The notes: generated from the letters alone by a model not told the origin. DNA of 5,981 nucleotides from Pseudomonadota bacterium (GCA_023416055.1 JAEZIH010000138.1:1-5981); one strand, 5' to 3'; counted from the stretch's first letter, positions 1-5,981 are shown. Numbers and translations: made by a program.

Positions 1-3000
1 CGGCGTTGAGCCGCTCGAGGGCCTCGGGCGCGTTTTCGGCGGTGCGGACCTCCAGCCCCAGTTCCTCCAGAAGCTCCTGGGCCACGGCGGCGACGCCGGC
101 GTCGTCCTCGACCAGCAGCAGGCGGCGCCCTGCGGTCATGGTGCGCACCTGATCGGCGGGAATGTCGCCCTCCGCTTCGCCGGCGGGGGCGAGAGGCGGC
201 AGATACAGGCTGATGGTCGTGCCCTCGCCAGGGGTGGAGGTCACCCGCACGCCGCCGCCGCTCTGCCGCGCGAAGCCGTAGACCTGGCTGAGGCCGAGTC
301 CGGTGCCCTTGCCGACGGGCTTGGTGGTGAAGAAGGGTTCGAAGACCCGCTCCATAACCTCGGGGCTCATGCCCGAGCCGTTGTCGGACACAGAGATGCA
401 GATGTAGGTCCCGGCGGCGAGCTCGGGGATCTCGCCAGGCTCGACGGTGACCGGGCCGGTCTGGACGACGACCTGGCCGCTGTCGCCGAGGGCGTCGCGC
501 GCGTTGACCACGAGGTTCAGCAGGGCGGCCTCGAACTGGGCCGGGTCGACGCTGACGCGGGCGCCGCCGCGCTTGAGCTTGAGCTTGAAGTCGATCGCCT
601 CGCCGAGGGCCCGGCGGAGCAGGGGCTCGCTCTCGCGGATCAGGGCGTTCAGGTCGGTGGCCTCGGGGCGGAGAGCCTGGCGGCGCGAGAAGGCCAGCAG
701 CTGGTGGGTCAGGCGCTCGCCACGCCGCGCCGCGGCGAGGGCGGCCTCGCCCATCTTCTTCTGACGCGCCGCGTCGCCGGGCGCCTTGAGCATCATGTCC
801 AGGGCGCCGATGACCACGGTCAGCAGGTTGTTGAAGTCGTGGGCGACGCCGCCGGTGAGGCGGCCCACGGCCTCCATGCGCTGGGCATGCATCAGGTCGG
901 CCTCGGCCTTGGCCTTCTCGGCCAGCGCCTCGCCGACGCGCTCCTCGAGCAGTTCATTGATCCGCTTGAGGTCGTTTTCGGCGCGCTTGGCCTCGGTGAC
1001 GTCGAAAGCCACGCCGACGAAGCCGATGACCTCGTCCTTGGCTCCGAAACGCGGGCGGGAGAAGGACTTCAGCCAGCGGTATTCGCCGTCGCTGCGACGG
1101 TAGCGAGCTTCCATGGAAAAGGGCTGGCCCGAGGCCTCCCCGGCCTCCGACTCGGCCAGGACGCGGTCCTGGTCGTCGGGGTGGATGATGGCGCGCCAGT
1201 CCAGCAGGCGGGCCTCTTCGTAGGTCCCCCCGCTGTAGGCGACATAGGCCTGGTTGACGAAGGCGCGGCTGCGGTCCTGCTGGGTGACCCAGATCAGCAC
1301 CGGGGCGGTGTCGGCGATGGCGCGGAAGCGCTCCTCGCTTTCGCGCAGCTCGGCCTCGGCGCGGGTGCGCTCGATCTCGGTCCAGGTGCGGCCGGCGACC
1401 TCCTGCAGCAGTTCGATCTCCTCGTCGGTCCAGTCGCGAACGCGGGAGTCGTGGGCGTAGAGGAAGGCCCGCAGCCGGCCGCCGCGGATCAGCGGCGCGC
1501 GGATCAGGGAGCGGGTCTGCAGCCGCTCGAAGGCGTCCAGCGCCTCGCAGGTGCGGGCGTCCTCGCGCACGTCGGGGATGCGGATGACCTGGCCGGCGGC
1601 GAGGTCGGTGATCAGCCCAGCCCCGAAGGCGTCGAGGGCGAATTCGCCCTGGGCGCTGACCACGTCGGCCGTCCAGTCGCGGCTCATGGCGACCTGGCCG
1701 CGCTCCTGGTCGATCTCGCCGTAGCCGACCCGCTGCACCTTCAGGTGCGAACCAAGGGCGCGCTCGACCTCGGCCATGATTTCTTCCGAGGACGCCAGGT
1801 CCCGGAGGGAGTCGGCGAGGCCGAGCAGGAAGGTCTGGCGACGCTCCTGGCGCGCCATGGCCTCGATCGCCTCGTGGCTGTCGGTGACGTCGAAGGACAT
1901 GCCGACGTAGCCCATGAAGGCGCCGTCGGCGGCGAAGCGCGGATTGACCGCCACCCGCATCCAGCGCCACAGGCCGTCGGCGCGGCGGAAGCGGACCTCG
2001 AACCCGTAGGCGCGGCGCCGGGGGCGGCCCCTGGCGTGAGCGGTCTCGGCCGTGGGCACGTCGTCGGGATGCACGACCTCGCGCCAGAACTCGCCGGTGA
2101 TCCGGTCCGCGGGCTTGCCGTAGAAGTCGACGAGCGCCGCGTTGACGAATTCGACCTCGCCGTCGGCGTTGGTCAGCCAGACCGGCGCCGGCGCCGTGTC
2201 GGCCATAAGGCGGAAGCGGGCCTCGCTCTCGCGGAGGGCGGCCTCGGCCGCCTTGGCGCCGGAGATGTCGACCACCACGGCGATGTAGCCCTCGACCTCG
2301 CCGTGCGGGGCGGTGAGGGCCCGGAGGCTGATGACCACCCAGACCACCGAGCCGTCGGGACGGATGTAGCGCTTCTCCAGCTGGGCCCCGCCTTCGCGCC
2401 GCGCCTGTTCGAGGGCGCGACGGGTGGGTTCGATGTCGTCGGGGTGGCTGACGGCCTCGGTGCTCAGGCCGGTGATCTGGTCGTGGGGCACGCCGGCGAT
2501 CTCGGCGTAGCGGGCGTTGGCGTTGAGGATGGCGCCGTCGAGCGCGACGCGGGCGATCCCGGCCGAGGCCTGGTTGACCATGGCGTGGAGCTGGGCTTCG
2601 CGTTCCAGCAGGGCCGCCTCGGCCTGGCGCGCCTCGGTGACGTCGACGTTGACCCCGATCATGCCGAGGAAGCGGCCGTCGACGCCGATCCGCGGGCGGG
2701 CCTCGGTATGCAGGGTTCGCCACTCGCCGTCGGAGCGGCGGAAGCGGCCCTCCACCTCGAAGGGCGCGGCGCGGCTGACGGCGTCCTGCGTGGTGGCGGC
2801 CACCCGCTCCCGGTCCTCGTCATGCACGAAGGCCATGAAGTCGACGGGGCCGGTCGGCTCGGCCAGGCCCCAGAACCGGCGGAGGGCGAGGTTCAGGTGC
2901 ACGCAGCGGCCCTGTTCGTCGCTCATCCACAACATCACCGGGGCCTGCTCGCTGATCAGGTGGAGGCGGTGTTCGCTGTCGGTGATGCGGTCGGCCGACA

Positions 3001-3430
3001 GGCGCAGGGCGTCGACTGTTTCGTCCAGCCGCCAGAGCACCTTGCGCAGGGCGGCCCCCACGAAGGTCGAGAACAGGCCCACGATGAGGAAGTTGGCGGT
3101 GGCGACCTCGCTGATATGGCCCAGGACCCCGCCGCCGACGCCGCTCATCCCGACGATGAGCCAACCGCCGACCAGGCAGGCCGCCATGGCCGTCAGGCCC
3201 GCAACCCGCCCGCCCGCCAGGGCCGCGACGATCACCGCGGGCAGCAGGATCATGAAGCCGGCGACCTCGGCGTAGAATGTGGAGAGGGCGACCCGGACCA
3301 GCAACATGACCACGGCGCAGGCCAGGCCGATGAGCATCGAGGCCCACCACCCGCGCGGACGCAGCCGCGCCAGGCGGGTCACGCCGGCGTCGATATCCAG
3401 AAGCCGCTGAAAGACCCCGACAGCGCTCAA
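1..3430 (-). CDS. Membrane-anchored multi-PAS/GAF hybrid sensor histidine kinase (3' end outside window)
   Basis: Signal-transducing kinase that should autophosphorylate on histidine and pass phosphate to its own receiver domain. I translated the minus strand by hand; the frame is open throughout. Visible order: about four hydrophobic segments between residues 30 and 122 (DUF4118-like in feel); PAS1 ~152-265; PAS2 ~276-392; PAS3 ~398-517; GAF ~528-682; PAS4 ~693-815; a charged linker likely to form a coiled coil; HisKA with GRLTGGVAHDFNN and phosphoacceptor His864; HATPase with N-box NLVVNARDAL (Asn972, Asn976), G1 box SDNGSGM (1016-1021), FEPFFTTK and GTGLGLS (1042-1048); then a receiver domain starting RRLLLVEDD at ~1102. 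The window ends before the receiver's phosphoacceptor Asp. The HDFNN H-box is typical of large orphan alphaproteobacterial hybrid kinases. The TTG start at 3430 was chosen for the G-rich GGGGGGTGGA 3 nt upstream and a sigma-EcfG-like promoter ~35 nt upstream; GTG at 3382 is the alternative. Ligands are unknown. Frame and class are near certain; the exact start is moderate. Confidence 0.93.
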   Translation of the reverse strand, partial: MSAVGVFQRLLDIDAGVTRLARLRPRGWWASMLIGLACAVVMLLVRVALSTFYAEVAGFMILLPAVIVAALAGGRVAGLTAMAACLVGGWLIVGMSGVGGGVLGHISEVATANFLIVGLFSTFVGAALRKVLWRLDETVDALRLSADRITDSEHRLHLISEQAPVMLWMSDEQGRCVHLNLALRRFWGLAEPTGPVDFMAFVHDEDRERVAATTQDAVSRAAPFEVEGRFRRSDGEWRTLHTEARPRIGVDGRFLGMIGVNVDVTEARQAEAALLEREAQLHAMVNQASAGIARVALDGAILNANARYAEIAGVPHDQITGLSTEAVSHPDDIEPTRRALEQARREGGAQLEKRYIRPDGSVVWVVISLRALTAPHGEVEGYIAVVVDISGAKAAEAALRESEARFRLMADTAPAPVWLTNADGEVEFVNAALVDFYGKPADRITGEFWREVVHPDDVPTAETAHARGRPRRRAYGFEVRFRRADGLWRWMRVAVNPRFAADGAFMGYVGMSFDVTDSHEAIEAMARQERRQTFLLGLADSLRDLASSEEIMAEVERALGSHLKVQRVGYGEIDQERGQVAMSRDWTADVVSAQGEFALDAFGAGLITDLAAGQVIRIPDVREDARTCEALDAFERLQTRSLIRAPLIRGGRLRAFLYAHDSRVRDWTDEEIELLQEVAGRTWTEIERTRAEAELRESEERFRAIADTAPVLIWVTQQDRSRAFVNQAYVAYSGGTYEEARLLDWRAIIHPDDQDRVLAESEAGEASGQPFSMEARYRRSDGEYRWLKSFSRPRFGAKDEVIGFVGVAFDVTEAKRAENDLKRINELLEERVGEALAEKAKAEADLMHAQRMEAVGRLTGGVAHDFNNLLTVVIGALDMMLKAPGDAARQKKMGEAALAAARRGERLTHQLLAFSRRQALRPEATDLNALIRESEPLLRRALGEAIDFKLKLKRGGARVSVDPAQFEAALLNLVVNARDALGDSGQVVVQTGPVTVEPGEIPELAAGTYICISVSDNGSGMSPEVMERVFEPFFTTKPVGKGTGLGLSQVYGFARQSGGGVRVTSTPGEGTTISLYLPPLAPAGEAEGDIPADQVRTMTAGRRLLLVEDDAGVAAVAQELLEELGLEVRTAENAPEALERLNA

Positions 3431-3433
3431 ATA

Positions 3434-3443
3434 TCCACCCCCC
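3434..3443 (-). promoter_or_regulatory. Shine-Dalgarno-like site deciding the kinase TTG start
   Basis: On the minus strand GGGGGGTGGA ends 3 nt before TTG at 3430-3428. It pairs only partly with the anti-Shine-Dalgarno sequence, but nothing comparable precedes the other in-frame candidates (TTG at 3466, GTG at 3382). TTG 3466 would also lie inside the predicted promoter -10 element, so it cannot be a start if that promoter is used. Confidence 0.45.
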
Positions 3444-3464
3444 GCAGCGCCTGCTGCACACTGC

Positions 3465-3489
3465 AACGTATTGGCGTGACTTGCGTTCC
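3465..3489 (-). promoter_or_regulatory. Sigma-EcfG (general stress) promoter candidate for the hybrid kinase
   Basis: Read on the minus strand, GGAAC (3489-3485) is followed after exactly 16 nt by CGTT (3468-3465). This equals the alphaproteobacterial general stress sigma factor consensus GGAAC-N16/17-CGTT (EcfG; SigT in Caulobacter). Transcription would begin roughly 7 nt downstream of CGTT, near 3457, giving a leader of about 27 nt to the TTG start at 3430, a normal distance that supports both calls. I saw no comparable match facing dps or in the other two intergenic gaps. A nine-base match can occur by chance, but its position and orientation between divergent genes make it credible. Confidence 0.6.
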
Positions 3490-3528
3490 GGCAAGCGCCG
3501 CCTTGCCGCAACCCGGGAGGGCGCTTGC
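3489..3528. repeat. Overlapping inverted repeats in the kinase/dps control region
   Basis: Two palindromes share a left arm. CGGCAAG (3489-3495) pairs with CTTGCCG (3502-3508) across a 6-nt loop. GCAAGCGCC (3491-3499) is also a perfect 9-bp inverted match to GGCGCTTGC (3520-3528). The left arm abuts the -35 element of the kinase promoter, and the distal right arm overlaps the candidate -35 of dps. CTTGCGT also occurs twice directly (3480-3486 and 3524-3530). This layout would suit a shared operator for the divergent genes, but no known operator consensus is recognised, and short palindromes are common in GC-rich DNA. Confidence 0.35.
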
Positions 3529-3552
3529 GTCGGGACCGGCCGCGCCCATTTC
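3525..3552 (+). promoter_or_regulatory. Candidate housekeeping promoter for dps
   Basis: TTGCGTC (3525-3531), 13 nt, then CCCATTTC (3545-3552). This loosely fits the Caulobacter sigma-73 pattern TTGACGS-N10-14-GCTANAWC: spacing is right, with about 6 of 7 and 5 of 8 positions agreeing. It lies ~35 nt before the dps ATG. No E. coli-like TATAAT box is visible. The call is weak and rests on spacing and position. Confidence 0.27.
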
Positions 3553-3586
3553 TGGAGCCAGCACCGACAATCCGAGGAGCCCCCTG

Positions 3587-4066
3587 ATGTCAGCGACGAT
3601 CGATACCGGCCTGAGCAAGACCGAGCGCACGGGCGTGGCGGAGGAATTGACCAAGGTCCTCGCCGACAGCTTCGCCGTCTACCTGAAGACCCATGGCTAT
3701 CACTGGAACGTCCGCGGGCCGGAGTTCTTCAGCTTTCACAACCTGCTGGAACAGCAATACCGCGACATCTGGGCGGCGCTGGACGACATCGCCGAGCGCA
3801 TTCGCGCCCTCGGCGTGCTGGCGCCGCAGAGCTATTCGGCCTTCGGCAACCTGACCTCCATCAAGGACGGCGACCCCGAGAAGGAGGCGACGGCCATGCT
3901 GAAGGAGCTGATGCAGGACCATGAGACCCTGATCGCCAGCGCGCGCCGCGCCTTCGAGGCCGCGGACGCCGCCGGGGACGAGGCCTCGGCCGATCTGATG
4001 ACCCAGCGTCTGGCCGCGCACGAAAAATTCGCCTGGATGCTGCGTTCCACCCTCGGCGGGCGCTGA
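3587..4066 (+). CDS. dps: Dps-family ferroxidase / DNA starvation protection protein
   Basis: A 159-residue protein of the Dps (ferritin-like) family. These form 12-subunit shells that oxidise Fe(II), generally with hydrogen peroxide, and store it as Fe(III), protecting DNA from Fenton damage in the cytoplasm. The inter-subunit ferroxidase ligands are all present with spacing identical to E. coli Dps: His39 (in HWNVRG), His51, Asp66 and Glu70 (in DDIAERIRALG). The C-terminal AWMLRSTL is also typical. The ATG at 3587 is preceded by GAGGAG (3574-3579) with a 7-nt gap, a strong ribosome site. The reading frame stays open far upstream, but that is antisense to the neighbouring kinase and not part of this gene. 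The N-terminus is about 12 residues shorter than in E. coli Dps before the first ligand and has a single lysine (Lys11), so tail-mediated DNA binding may be weak. It is divergent from the kinase, 156 bp apart. Confidence 0.96.
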   Translation: MSATIDTGLSKTERTGVAEELTKVLADSFAVYLKTHGYHWNVRGPEFFSFHNLLEQQYRDIWAALDDIAERIRALGVLAPQSYSAFGNLTSIKDGDPEKEATAMLKELMQDHETLIASARRAFEAADAAGDEASADLMTQRLAAHEKFAWMLRSTLGGR

Positions 4067-4069
4067 AGG

Positions 4070-4100
4070 TTGACCGAGCGGCGATTTTTCGCCTGAAAAC
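4070..4100 (+). promoter_or_regulatory. Candidate promoter for the SleB-family hydrolase gene
   Basis: TTGACC (4070-4075) begins 4 nt after the dps stop codon and differs from TTGACA at one position. Downstream, TGAAAA at an 18-nt spacing, or CTGAAAAC read against the Caulobacter GCTANAWC pattern, could serve as -10. The -35 is good and the -10 is poor. If real, the hydrolase gene has its own promoter and a leader of about 55 nt instead of depending on read-through from dps. Confidence 0.33.
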
Positions 4101-4145
4101 CGCCGTGCTTGGCGGGTAGCCGGAAGGGTTCCGGCGCTACGCCGG
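4080..4145 (+). repeat. Cluster of small hairpins between dps and the hydrolase gene
   Basis: Four short palindromes occur in 66 bp: GGCGA/TCGCC (4080-4084, 4089-4093, TTTT loop); CCGCC/GGCGG (4100-4104, 4111-4115); GCCGGAA/TTCCGGC (4119-4125, 4129-4135, GGG loop); and CCGGCG/CGCCGG (4131-4136, 4140-4145, CTA loop). The last two share CCGGC at 4131-4135, so only one can form at a time. None is followed by a T-run, so this is not a textbook intrinsic terminator. It could slow or stop dps transcripts, or fold the leader of the next gene. Confidence 0.45.
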
Positions 4146-4160
4146 AGCTGGGAGCCGCGT

Positions 4161-5342
4161 TTGGCCGGGATCGACTGGACAGGGATGCTGAGGCAGGGAC
4201 GCCGGTTCGCCGCCGCCGTCCCCGCGGCGCTGGCCGCCATCGGCGTCGCCATGGCCGCCAGCTCGACCCCGCGCCCCGAGATCGACACCCGCGCCGAGGC
4301 CGTGCGTCGCGTTACGCACGGCGACCTCGGAGAGAAGGGGCTGGCCGCCCTGACAGCGCGGATGACCCCGTCGCAGCTGGCCGTCGCTCTGCGGCATGAC
4401 CCGTCGGACCGGCGCGCGGCCCTGTACGGCCTGACGCCGGGATGGGAGAGCCTGTCGCTGGGCGGCAAGCCGTCGCTCGATTTCGGCGCGACCGGACTTG
4501 AGGCGCAGCAGCTCAACGCCGCCATGCCGGTGTCGGGTCTGCTCCGGCCGGTGCGTCCCTTCGAGTTCAAGCCAGCCACGGCCGAGGACCGCCGCCGGGC
4601 GGTGCGCTGCCTGACCCAGGCGGTTTATTACGAGGCGGCGCTCGAGCCGACTGAGGGGCAGGAGGCGGTGGCGCAGGTGGTGCTGAACCGCGTGCGCGAT
4701 CCCAACTATCCGAACTCCATCTGCGGGGTCGTCTACGAGGGCGCGGAGCGGGTCACCGGCTGCCAGTTCAGCTTCACCTGCGACGGCGCCCTGGGGCAGG
4801 CGCCCGTGGCCTGGGCCTGGGACCGCGCCGCCCGCGTGGCAGAGCGGGCCCTGAGCGGCTACGTGGCGACCCGCGTGGGGACCGCCACCCACTATCACGC
4901 CAACTACGTGCACCCGTGGTGGGCGCCGACGCTGAACAAGCTGACCCAGATCGGGGCGCACATCTTCTATCGCTGGAAGGGCGTCTACGGGGAGCCGGCG
5001 GCCTTCCGCCAGGCCTATTCGGGCCGCGAGCCGCGCATCGACGAGGCGCGCTTCGCCCGGCCGCGCCTGCAGATCGCTTCGGCCACGGAGGCCGAGGCCG
5101 ACCTCGCCGAGGCGGCGGCGGAGGGCAAGTCGGCCACCCGAAGGGTGGTCATCGACGGCCAAACGCGCGTGGTCGGCGTGGTGTCGCTGGGCGGCCGCCG
5201 CCAGGCCACGGCCGAGCAGATCGCCGAGATCAACGAGCGCCTCGCCGCCTTCGAGGCCCCCAAGCCCGCGCCGGCGCCGGCCGCGCCTCCGCCGGGTGTG
5301 ACGGCGATGGAAGTCGAGGAGATCGGCCGTCCGGCCTCCTGA
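4161..5342 (+). CDS. Exported cell wall hydrolase, SleB family (Hydrolase_2)
   Basis: A 393-residue protein whose central part (~150-274) matches the SleB/CwlJ hydrolase fold, a lytic-transglycosylase-like domain cutting the glycan strands of peptidoglycan. Visible signatures: LTQAVYYEAALEPTEGQEAV with the expected catalytic Glu158 after the Tyr pair, VVLNRV, NSICGVVY, CQFSFTCDG (201-209) and THYHANYVHPWW (243-254). Residues ~12-33 are basic then Ala-rich hydrophobic (RQGRRF, then AAAVPAALAAIGVAMAAS), a signal peptide or anchor placing the enzyme in the periplasm; cleavage could follow AMA or AMAA. The C-terminal third (275-393) has no recognised domain and holds a Pro/Ala-rich run (~368-379). 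The TTG start at 4161 has GGGAG (4150-4154) 6 nt upstream; ATG at 4185 also leaves a complete signal peptide but has a poorer ribosome site. In non-spore-forming alphaproteobacteria this family is about wall remodelling, not germination; its exact role here is unknown. Confidence 0.92.
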   Translation: MAGIDWTGMLRQGRRFAAAVPAALAAIGVAMAASSTPRPEIDTRAEAVRRVTHGDLGEKGLAALTARMTPSQLAVALRHDPSDRRAALYGLTPGWESLSLGGKPSLDFGATGLEAQQLNAAMPVSGLLRPVRPFEFKPATAEDRRRAVRCLTQAVYYEAALEPTEGQEAVAQVVLNRVRDPNYPNSICGVVYEGAERVTGCQFSFTCDGALGQAPVAWAWDRAARVAERALSGYVATRVGTATHYHANYVHPWWAPTLNKLTQIGAHIFYRWKGVYGEPAAFRQAYSGREPRIDEARFARPRLQIASATEAEADLAEAAAEGKSATRRVVIDGQTRVVGVVSLGGRRQATAEQIAEINERLAAFEAPKPAPAPAAPPPGVTAMEVEEIGRPAS

Positions 5343-5350
5343 CTATTTTT
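5317..5350 (+). terminator. Possible intrinsic terminator of the hydrolase gene
   Basis: GGCC (5325-5328) and GGCC (5333-5336) form a stem over GTCC, extended by AGGA (5317-5320) with TCCT (5337-5340) after a GATC bulge. A TTTTT tract (5346-5350) starts 5 nt after the stem. The hairpin lies within the last codons and stop of the hydrolase gene. The bulge and the gap before the T-run weaken the call. Confidence 0.4.
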
Positions 5351-5421
5351 CATTGCAACGCTTGGTGGGGGTTGCGCATTGATGCAGTCCTCCCGAGTGC
5401 GCCGTCCCTTTTTGAGGCTCC
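5343..5421. other. Intergenic gap before the HWE kinase
   Basis: 79 bp holding the T-run of the possible terminator and then a leader. CATTG occurs twice (5351-5355 and 5377-5381), and GCAAC (5355-5359) is inverted as GTTGC (5371-5375). I could not find a convincing housekeeping or sigma-EcfG promoter, although a new transcript must start here if the terminator works. The ribosome site TGAGG (5413-5417) serves the next gene. Confidence 0.4.
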
Positions 5422-5981
5422 GTGACCCAGACCGATCCGAACGGCGACTCCTCCGTCGAGCGCCAGCTGGCACTGACCGTCCAGGCCCTGGCCGAAAGCG
5501 AGGCCCGCTTTCGCGCCATCGCCGACTCGATGCCGCAGATGGTGTGGTCCACCCGCCCCGACGGCTTCCACGACTACTATAACGCCCGCTGGTACGAGTT
5601 CACGGGCGTGCCCGAGGGCTCGACCGACGGCGAGGCCTGGAACGGGATGTTCCATCCGGACGATCGGGAGCGGGCGTTCGCTCTGTGGCGGCGTTGCCTG
5701 GAGACCGGGGACCCTTATGAGATCGAGTACCGCCTGCGCCGCCACGATGGCGTCTATCGCTGGACGCTGGGCCGGGCGCGGCCGATCCGCAACGAGGCGG
5801 GCGAGATCACCCGCTGGTTCGGGACCTGCACCGACATCGACGACCTGAAGCGGTCCGACCAGGCCAAGGAACTGCTCAGCCAGGAACTGAGCCACCGCAT
5901 CAAGAACATCTTCGCCGTGGTCTCGGCGCTGATCGCCCTGTCGGCGCGGCAGCATCCGGAGGCCAAGGCCTTCGCCGACGC
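5422..5981 (+). CDS. PAS domain HWE-family sensor histidine kinase (3' end outside window)
   Basis: The first 186 residues of a cytoplasmic-looking kinase (no signal peptide or membrane segment). A short polar N-terminus leads to a PAS domain (~27-143) with ESEARFRAIADSMPQMVW, MFHPDD, a YRLRRHDGVYRW strand and the closing GTCTDIDDLKR. The H-box follows directly: LLSQELSHRIKNIFAVV, phosphoacceptor His158. ELSHRIKN is the mark of the HWE/HisKA_2 kinases, abundant in alphaproteobacteria, where several sense light, redox or stress and some phosphorylate the general stress regulator PhyR. The ATP-binding domain with the diagnostic WxE motif is beyond the window. The PAS lacks a visible LOV-type cysteine motif, so a flavin photosensor is unlikely. 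The GTG start at 5422 has TGAGG 4 nt upstream; the ATG at 5382 is in another frame. Kinase class is confident, partner and signal unknown. Confidence 0.92.
   Translation, partial: MTQTDPNGDSSVERQLALTVQALAESEARFRAIADSMPQMVWSTRPDGFHDYYNARWYEFTGVPEGSTDGEAWNGMFHPDDRERAFALWRRCLETGDPYEIEYRLRRHDGVYRWTLGRARPIRNEAGEITRWFGTCTDIDDLKRSDQAKELLSQELSHRIKNIFAVVSALIALSARQHPEAKAFAD

Noticed and set aside
954..2723. 589-codon minus-strand open frame
   Set aside because: It lies in the wrong frame of the hybrid kinase; its product is Arg/Gly/Pro-rich without domains, whereas the adjacent frame encodes clear PAS and GAF domains.
3466..3590. Upstream extension of the hybrid kinase from TTG 3466
   Set aside because: The frame is open to 3589, but this codon sits in the predicted -10 element and has no ribosome site.
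4080..4093. GGCGATTTTTCGCC as an intrinsic terminator of dps
   Set aside because: The T-run is in the loop, not after the stem, and no U-tract follows on either strand.
4109..4399. Short plus-strand frame starting at TTG 4109, before the hydrolase gene
   Set aside because: It overlaps the hydrolase signal region in another frame, has no ribosome site and gives Arg-rich shadow sequence.
3590..4579. 329-codon minus-strand open frame antisense to dps and the hydrolase gene
   Set aside because: No recognisable domain, composition typical of an antisense shadow, and both overlapped plus-strand genes are well supported.
4137..5162. 341-codon minus-strand open frame antisense to the hydrolase gene
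   Set aside because: Gly/Arg/His-rich shadow; the sense strand encodes the conserved SleB domain over the same bases.
1..5981. CcrM methylation sites (GANTC) as regulatory signals
   Set aside because: The few sites I saw (for example 1148, 1445, 5525) are inside coding sequence; none lies in an intergenic promoter region.
1..5981. Mobile element, CRISPR, tRNA or phage remnants
   Set aside because: No transposase or integrase motifs, no regularly spaced repeats, no tRNA-like fold, and uniform base composition throughout.

Overview
The window is GC-rich, with strong G/C preference at third codon positions, and looks like an alphaproteobacterial chromosome, most likely Caulobacterales (Caulobacter, Phenylobacterium or Brevundimonas type). 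Grounds for this are an HWE-class histidine kinase, a SleB-type hydrolase of the alphaproteobacterial kind, a sigma-EcfG-like promoter and Caulobacter-like housekeeping promoter candidates. The taxonomic call is inference; no marker gene is present.

Layout: (1) Bases 1-3430, minus strand, hold most of a very large membrane-anchored hybrid sensor histidine kinase (1143 residues visible). Its order is N-terminal membrane region, PAS, PAS, PAS, GAF, PAS, HisKA, HATPase, then a receiver domain cut off by the window start. (2) Bases 3431-3586 are a divergent control region. It holds a near-perfect sigma-EcfG promoter facing the kinase, inverted repeats, and a weaker candidate promoter facing dps. 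(3) Bases 3587-4066, plus strand, encode a Dps-family ferroxidase with all four ligands at canonical spacing. (4) Bases 4067-4160 hold a possible promoter and a run of overlapping small hairpins. (5) Bases 4161-5342, plus strand, encode an exported SleB-family cell wall hydrolase, ending in a terminator-like hairpin. (6) Bases 5422-5981, plus strand, hold the start of a soluble PAS-HWE histidine kinase, cut off by the window end.

Taken together the genes suggest a stress and envelope-sensing neighbourhood: a multi-sensor kinase probably switched on by the general stress sigma factor, an iron/peroxide protection protein divergent from it, a peptidoglycan hydrolase, and a second kinase of the class that often feeds the PhyR-NepR-EcfG general stress pathway. 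The domain assignments are firm. The regulatory link is an inference from one promoter match and from gene order. I found no mobile element, CRISPR array, tRNA or rRNA, and no clearly undescribed system.
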